Shown here: one piece after another, positions 59,503 through 64,000 of the stretch
How the letters are laid out: each line of letters begins with the position of its first letter
Position numbering within the stretch: the stretch's first letter is position 1
Assembly: GCF_002109325.1 (NCBI RefSeq)
Contig: NZ_CP015348.1
Location: 2,729,501-2,793,500, forward strand
Length of the DNA: 64,000 bases
From: Sporosarcina ureae
GTDB lineage: Bacteria; Bacillota; Bacilli; Bacillales_A; Planococcaceae
Direction of reading: 5' to 3'
Notes under the pieces: model-generated
What the model was told of the DNA's origin: nothing
Seen by the model: the letters and a program-made list of their open reading frames with translations, nothing else
Database searches by the model: none
Position numbers and translations under genes: made by a program

Positions 59503-59804
59503 ATCTGACGTAGCGTCCGGATCACTTGAAGTAACAGAGTTTCATCATAGCCACTTGTCACCTCGATATCCACATGATTTACTTTCAAGGAAATCGAGTT
59601 CTCTATCGATTCTTCCACTACACAGGAGACCCAACTGGTCTCCTGACGTGCGGTATGATTAACTGGTGACTGCTTCCTTAGCCAATACTTCATATTGTGC
59701 ACGGCAACCTCTGCAGTTTCACACCATTCAGAAAGCGCTAGTCCACTGTTTTGATATTCATCGATCTTCGCAGACCAGTATGCTTCTTTCTCTTTTCTTT
59801 TCAA
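59499..59804 (-). CDS. tnpA: IS66 accessory protein TnpA
   Basis: A 101-aa protein of the IS66 Orf1 (TnpA) family, with a helix-turn-helix-like N-terminal half (YWSAKIDEYQNSGLALSEWCETAEV). Start at TTG 59804 because GGGAGG lies just before it; the in-frame TTG at 59819 would lie inside that site. Confidence 0.85.
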   Translation of the reverse strand: MKRKEKEAYWSAKIDEYQNSGLALSEWCETAEVAVHNMKYWLRKQSPVNHTARQETSWVSCVVEESIENSISLKVNHVDIEVTSGYDETLLLQVIRTLRQI

Positions 59805-60027
59805 ATAAATACCTCCCAAAATGTGTTCTATGGGAGGAGTATCTCACGAATCTTCTTCTATTAATATGTGTTCACTATTTGACGCTTACGTTCATCCATA
59901 TCTATTTCTTCTTTCTCCACATCGATACAACGAGTTAGTAGACCAACTTCCACTTTTTCCATAATTTCATCAGGCAAATATCTGTGGAAAAAATAAGTAG
60001 CGATGCGATTTTCTACTTCCTCCGGAA

Positions 60028-60783
60028 TCATACTCTAACCCCCAAACCATGACGTTCTCTCATCGAGATTTCCCCATCAACCAGAATTTTATAGGAATCA
60101 TGCACAATGCGATCGAGAATTGCGTCTGCTATCTGCGCCTGTCCTAACTTAGAGTGCCATCCCTCAGGTGAGAACTGAGAACAGAATATCGTGGATGTAC
60201 GCTTTAATCTTGATTCAATGATTTCTAAGACGTGAAGGGCTTGCTCTTCAGAAAGCTCTGTCAGTAACCATTCATCTAAAATCAAGAGATCAATTTTCTT
60301 GTATTTTTGAATAACTTTACGGAAACTACCATCAGCTTCATATTTCGCTACAGCTAATTCATCCAATAATTCTGGCAATCGGATATACTTTACTTTATAA
60401 AATTGGCGACAGGCATGGATACCAAACGCATTGGCTATCCAGGTTTTCCCATTACCTGATGCGCCCATTAAAATAATGTTGTGATGATTTTGTAGATAAT
60501 TCCCTGTAGCTAATTCTAAGATAAGACTCTTATCTAGTCGGCGATCTGGATGGTATTCAATATCTTCAATGGCTGCTGTTGGATTTTCAAAAGTTGCCTG
60601 TTTAATCAATCGTTCCAATCGGTTAGATTTTCGACGGTCGTATTCATAGTCAACCAACAGGTTGAAACGATCATCAAAATCCATTGCTTGATAATCTTTG
60701 TTCTGGCTCTGTTGTTGATATAGTTCTACCATGGCTATCATTTTCATCTCAGTTAATTTACGTAATGTTTCTTGGTTCATCAT
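60028..60783 (-). CDS. istB: IS21-family helper ATPase IstB
   Basis: A 251-aa AAA+ ATPase of the DnaA/IstB group. Walker A is MGASGNGKTW, Walker B LLILDEWLL; sensor and arginine residues follow in SRLKRTSTIFCSQFSPEGW. It aids IstA in target choice. It overlaps the istA stop by ATGA. Confidence 0.95.
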   Translation of the reverse strand: MMNQETLRKLTEMKMIAMVELYQQQSQNKDYQAMDFDDRFNLLVDYEYDRRKSNRLERLIKQATFENPTAAIEDIEYHPDRRLDKSLILELATGNYLQNHHNIILMGASGNGKTWIANAFGIHACRQFYKVKYIRLPELLDELAVAKYEADGSFRKVIQKYKKIDLLILDEWLLTELSEEQALHVLEIIESRLKRTSTIFCSQFSPEGWHSKLGQAQIADAILDRIVHDSYKILVDGEISMRERHGLGVRV

Positions 60784-62315
60784 TTGCTTTCCCCTCCAAA
60801 GTATTTAGCTCCACGGGTAAAGCCGTGGTTTTCATGTCGATTAATCGGGTTATGGTCTTTTGGCTTGCGTTTATTTCGCCTATCCAAAATCCCTTTTAAC
60901 ACAGGTATGGTCGGATTAGTGGAAATTTCCAGTAATGTTTGGATTGCCGCTTCTAGCTCTTCCTTTGTATGCTTGGTGGAAACATTTCGTAACGAGCTGA
61001 GGATAGTGAGTGCTTTCTTTTCTGGATTATGCTTTAAAATGTAAGCGACCAATCGTTCCATAAAAGGTCCGATGGACTCTGCCCATTTCTGATTATTTTC
61101 CGGTGTATGCTCTAGGTATGCTCGGTGATTATCTGGCATATGGTCTGTGTTTGTCGAAAACTGTCCCACTTCACCACATAACCGTTTGTGAGATGCAATT
61201 CGTACTTCCTTAAAGTACACTTCAAGTAGATCCGCGGATAACCGAACATCGACCTGTTCACGGACATACTCATACGGAACGGAATAATACATGCGATCAA
61301 CTTGGATGTGGTAGTTCAGTTGAACCTTAGCTGTTTTCCATTCTGCTAGTTTGTAACGGTTTGGAGGAAGTGGTTGAAGGTGAGATTTCTCCTCTTCCTC
61401 AAATATCTTTTTTCGTGATCCAGGACGCTTCTGAAAATCGATTTCGTTGATTTCTTCTAGTTTTTCATGGATCCGCTTATTAAGATCTTCCAAATGAAAA
61501 CATTGATAGTTTCGTAAAGATGCAATAATTTGGCGTGAGATGAATCCTACTGTTCCTTCCACACTGGCCTTGTCTTTTGGTTTTCGAACTCGACTGGGCA
61601 CAATGATGGTCCGATAGTAATCTGCCAATTCGCGATAGGCTTCATTGAGGAGAGGCTCTATTCGTTGAGCTTTAATCACTCCTGTTTTTAGATTGTCAGG
61701 TACCAAAGTTTCCGGCACCCCATCAAAATACTCATACGCTCTAATATGAGCAGACAACCAATTGGGCGACTTCATATCCAGAAATGCCTCTACATAGCTG
61801 AATTGACTGTAAGGCAAGGTCGCGATAAAGATATACGCAGGAATGCGTTCCCCGGTGAACCGATCGGTTACATGCAGGGTCGAGCCTGCCCAATCCACTT
61901 CCATGATTTCACCTGGCTTTCGGCGAATAGGCATGGTCAATTTATACTTTCTTGCGTATTTCCCATACTTTTCGCAGAATGTTCTGTACGCATAAGGTAT
62001 TTTCCCACCTTCACGTGCTCCTACCGCATACTCATAATGCAATAAAGCTAGAGTGACATTCTTTTTTTGCAACTCTTTATGCACCTTCTCCCACTCGACA
62101 GGGAAGTATCCCTTTTCACTTGCCTGCTTCTCAGGAAAGAGAAGCTCCTCCAACCATCGGTTGGTCGTCGTGCCGTTCAAACTTTCTAAGCCGTGTTTCT
62201 TGGCACGCTGAACTACCTCGGAAACCGTATTTCGGGAATGACCAGTGCTAGAACTAATGGTGCGCTGACTGATTCCGTCAAAATACAGTTCGAGGATTTT
62301 GCGACAATTAACCAC
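60780..62315 (-). CDS. istA: IS21-family transposase IstA
   Basis: A 511-aa transposase. An N-terminal helix-turn-helix (RTISSSTGHSRNTVSEVVQRA) is followed by a DDE rve domain with MEVDWAGSTL, DNLKTGVIKA and the Glu in KDKASVEGTV, and a C-terminal beta-barrel part. Full length for the family. Confidence 0.95.
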   Translation of the reverse strand: MVNCRKILELYFDGISQRTISSSTGHSRNTVSEVVQRAKKHGLESLNGTTTNRWLEELLFPEKQASEKGYFPVEWEKVHKELQKKNVTLALLHYEYAVGAREGGKIPYAYRTFCEKYGKYARKYKLTMPIRRKPGEIMEVDWAGSTLHVTDRFTGERIPAYIFIATLPYSQFSYVEAFLDMKSPNWLSAHIRAYEYFDGVPETLVPDNLKTGVIKAQRIEPLLNEAYRELADYYRTIIVPSRVRKPKDKASVEGTVGFISRQIIASLRNYQCFHLEDLNKRIHEKLEEINEIDFQKRPGSRKKIFEEEEKSHLQPLPPNRYKLAEWKTAKVQLNYHIQVDRMYYSVPYEYVREQVDVRLSADLLEVYFKEVRIASHKRLCGEVGQFSTNTDHMPDNHRAYLEHTPENNQKWAESIGPFMERLVAYILKHNPEKKALTILSSLRNVSTKHTKEELEAAIQTLLEISTNPTIPVLKGILDRRNKRKPKDHNPINRHENHGFTRGAKYFGGESK

Positions 62316-62489
62316 AAAAAAACCTCCTGTATAATAAAATTGTCATGCTTGTACGCATGCGATTTCAATTATACAGAAGGTGATTTAATTAGTAGGGCGG
62401 CTCTCGTGTCCGCATTCATTGGCTCAATCGTCCGCGCTGGGTGGCTCAAAACTCCGCAGAGGTGGCTCAATTCACATGCAATAATCACC

Positions 62490-62545
62490 CTATACAACTC
62501 TAGTTTAATTCAGAATTGTTTCTGATTTATGTCGGGGCCTTTCTA
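62490..62545. repeat. Partial, diverged copy of the 69-bp palindromic element
   Basis: TACAACTCTAGTTTAATTCAGAATTGTTTCTGATTTATG matches the centre and right arm of the copies at 52952 and 53707, but the GGTACC ends are lost or changed. The IS21 element ends within or beside it. Confidence 0.6.
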
Positions 62546-62595
62546 GATTTTACTCACCATATATTCTATACATAGTTACGGAGGGAATGAGGAAA

Positions 62596-62628
62596 TTGAA
62601 TAAAAAGATATGGGAAGTTGATTTTGAC
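62596..62628 (+). pseudogene. Gene start cut by the second IS66 copy
   Basis: GGAGGGA is followed by a TTG reading MNKKIWEVDFD, after which the IS66 end begins and a stop comes within five codons. A TATACA lies upstream. It looks like the 5' stub of a gene whose rest lies past the IS66 copy, outside the window. Family unknown. Confidence 0.4.
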
Positions 62629-64000
62629 GTAAGCGTCAAAAAATGAACACGTTGTTTCATATAAAAGAAAATGCCCCAAAGAATCGATTAAAGATTCTTC
62701 GGGGCATTTTCTATTTCTTTGACTGGATATAACAATTCTTTGGTAAGGTCTTCGACCAAGGCATCAAGTCTTCAAACTCCTCGACTTTTTCAAGATTACG
62801 TTGAGGAAGTTCTTCGAAAAGGAACTGCAGGTAGAAGAAGGGGTTTATGCCATTCTCTTTTGCGGTCTCTACGAGACTATAGGCGATTGCACTTGAAGTA
62901 GCACCTCTTGTGGAAACTGCAAAAAGCCAGTTTTTTCTACCGATTACGAAAGGTTTTATTGATCGCTCTGCTCGATTATTGTCGATCTCGATACGACCAT
63001 CTTTCATAAATGTTATCAGTTTAGGCCATTGTTTAAGCGTATAGGAGATGGCAGTCCCAGTTGCAGTCTTCGGAGCGACAATTTCTTTTTGTTCTTTTAG
63101 CCATACCAAAAAATCATCCAGCACAGGCTGACTGTCGTTTTTCCTTATTTCAAGTCGTTCTTCAGGCATTTTATCTTTCGTCTTGCGTTCAATTGCGAAC
63201 AATCGGTTGCAGAAATCGAGTCCCTTTTTAGCGACCGTCGTTCGACCTGCACCAGCTGGCGCACCTTTTAATGCCTTGAGTGCCTCATCGAATTTACGGC
63301 GAGCATGGGCCCAGCAGCCAGCGAGCTCCACATTTTGAATAGACTCGTAGGCTGCATAGCCATCCACATGGAGATAACCCTGGTAGCCTTTTAAAAACTT
63401 TTGCGGATTCTCTTTGGCACGACTTGCTTGATAATCAAAGAGTACGATCGGTGTCTTAGAGTCTCTACCTGTCCGATAAAGCCACATATAGGATTTTGAT
63501 TCCGCCCTTTTCCCTGGTTCGTCGAGAACTTGCAGGACAGTTTCGTCCGCATGGAGAACCTTTTCCTCACGAAGACGACGATAGAGTTCATCATAGAACG
63601 GCTTGAGCCATCGCGTCGTACTCGAAAGCATCCAGTTCGATAGCGTCTGTCGATTCAATGGAATGCCCATCCGTTCGAGTTGTTTCTCTTGTCGATAAAG
63701 AGGAAGCCCATCAGCAAACTTCTGCGTCATCACGTATGCAATGGCAGATGGAGACGCTAATCCCTTCGGGATCACCGGGTTCGGCATCTCAGCTTTCTTA
63801 ATAGGCGTTTTGATCGCATGTTCTTCACAATGACGACAACTGTAGATATGCTGTACATGTTCGACAACTGTTACTTGCGCCGGGATGATCTTCAGTTCTT
63901 TGCGTATCTGTGTGCTCATCTCGTGCATGGAATGATCGCATTCTAAACAGACCTTCTCCGAATCAGAGAGGTCATAGTGAATCGTCTCGACCGGCAGGTC
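62629..64000 (-). mobile_element. IS66-family element, second copy, runs off the window
   Basis: Same left terminal repeat (GTAAGCGTCAAAAAATGAAC) and same layout as the copy at 57438, shifted by 5191 bases. Only a handful of base changes over 1.37 kb. Left flank candidate for the 8-bp duplication is ATTTTGAC. Confidence 0.92.
62711..64000 (-). CDS. tnpC: IS66 family transposase TnpC, second copy, partial
   Basis: The C-terminal 430 codons are present; the start lies beyond the window. The catalytic DDE motifs are intact as in the first copy. Changes seen include Asn for Tyr in the RKYDSQP stretch, Ile for Val in KEKVAPK and Val for Ile in EKIEEF. Confidence 0.93.
   Translation of the reverse strand, partial: DLPVETIHYDLSDSEKVCLECDHSMHEMSTQIRKELKIIPAQVTVVEHVQHIYSCRHCEEHAIKTPIKKAEMPNPVIPKGLASPSAIAYVMTQKFADGLPLYRQEKQLERMGIPLNRQTLSNWMLSSTTRWLKPFYDELYRRLREEKVLHADETVLQVLDEPGKRAESKSYMWLYRTGRDSKTPIVLFDYQASRAKENPQKFLKGYQGYLHVDGYAAYESIQNVELAGCWAHARRKFDEALKALKGAPAGAGRTTVAKKGLDFCNRLFAIERKTKDKMPEERLEIRKNDSQPVLDDFLVWLKEQKEIVAPKTATGTAISYTLKQWPKLITFMKDGRIEIDNNRAERSIKPFVIGRKNWLFAVSTRGATSSAIAYSLVETAKENGINPFFYLQFLFEELPQRNLEKVEEFEDLMPWSKTLPKNCYIQSKK

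Larger units (their letters stand above)
57438..59889 (-). mobile_element. IS66-family element, complete copy (2452 bp)
   Basis: Terminal inverted repeats GTAAGCGTCAAA-A-TGAACAC at both ends and an 8-bp duplication GTTCATCC (57430-57437 and 59890-59897), as expected for IS66. It encodes three proteins, TnpA, TnpB and TnpC, on the minus strand. Nested in the IS21 element. Confidence 0.92.
57374..60031 (-). pseudogene. 65-aa small frame of the IS21 element, split by IS66
   Basis: Pieces 59898-60031 and 57374-57437 join in frame once the IS66 copy and one 8-bp duplication are removed, giving a 65-aa acidic protein that starts MIPEEVENRIATYFFHRYLP and ends DDEIDPSLR. Its ATG overlaps the istB stop by ATGA, so it was the third gene of the element. 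No known domain. Now broken. Confidence 0.7.
57218..62487 (-). mobile_element. IS21-family element, interrupted by IS66
   Basis: Ends match over 26 bases and beyond: left TGAGTATTGC..TGAGCCAC, right (reversed) TGATTATTGC..TGAGCCAC, each followed by TGCGGAGTTTTGAGCCAC and more short repeats of TGCGGAC and GAGCC, the multiple-terminal-repeat style of IS21. A 5-bp duplication CCCTA flanks it (57213-57217 and 62488-62492). It carries istA and istB on the minus strand plus a small third reading frame that is split by an IS66 insertion. Without the IS66 copy and its duplication it is about 2.8 kb. Confidence 0.88.

Overview
The window is chromosomal DNA of a low-to-moderate GC, motile Bacillales bacterium. 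The gene set and order (degSU, comK, degV-comFA-comFC-yvyF-flgMNKL-yviE-fliW-csrA-hag, hemEHY, lplJ, lcfB, tagO, secA2-slaP) point to a Planococcaceae-type organism, probably Sporosarcina or a close relative. That name is inference; no rRNA or tRNA is present to confirm it. Layout. 1-20 kb: an SDR fragment, a LysM/NlpC hydrolase, a ba3-type cytochrome oxidase with its 46-aa third subunit, nagB, a second NlpC/P60 hydrolase, the SecA2/SlaP S-layer export pair, wall teichoic acid genes (tagO, an LCP ligase), yvyE, the DegS/DegU two-component system, a lipoprotein, a YhjD-like gene convergent with comK, and an M20 amidohydrolase. 19.6-36.2 kb: hmoB, the coproporphyrin-branch heme genes hemEHY, a tiny YhfH zinc protein, lplJ, a Bce-type peptide-sensing module (RR-HK-ABC-permease), lcfB behind a FadR-like operator, an S9 peptidase and aspA. 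36.6-50.6 kb: competence and motility: a displaced comFB, a short flagellin paralogue divergent from a FliS-like chaperone, an enoyl-CoA hydratase, then degV-comFA-comFC-yvyF and the sigma-D controlled flgM-to-hag cluster with the FliW/CsrA switch. The spaces between these blocks are full of dispersed GC-rich repeats, tandem repeats and palindromic elements. The most unusual locus is the major flagellin gene hag (48193-50633). It is split by two group I introns (49789-50146 and 50216-50588). Removing both gives a normal 569-aa flagellin. The P1 loop of the second intron itself encodes a second, mostly synonymously diverged flagellin C-terminus with its own stop codon, so spliced and intron-2-retaining messages would both make full-length flagellin. 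A LAGLIDADG homing endonuclease gene lies convergently just downstream and an intron remnant lies at 54253-54357. 50.6-64 kb is an accessory island in the place where other Bacilli carry flaG-fliD-fliS-fliT. It holds the homing endonuclease, orphan small genes, a truncated acyltransferase, an AT-rich three-gene ABC-three-component-like defence cassette (HNH protein, small middle component, DUF2326-type ATPase), an IS21-family element with an IS66-family element nested inside it, and the start of a second IS66 copy that runs off the window.
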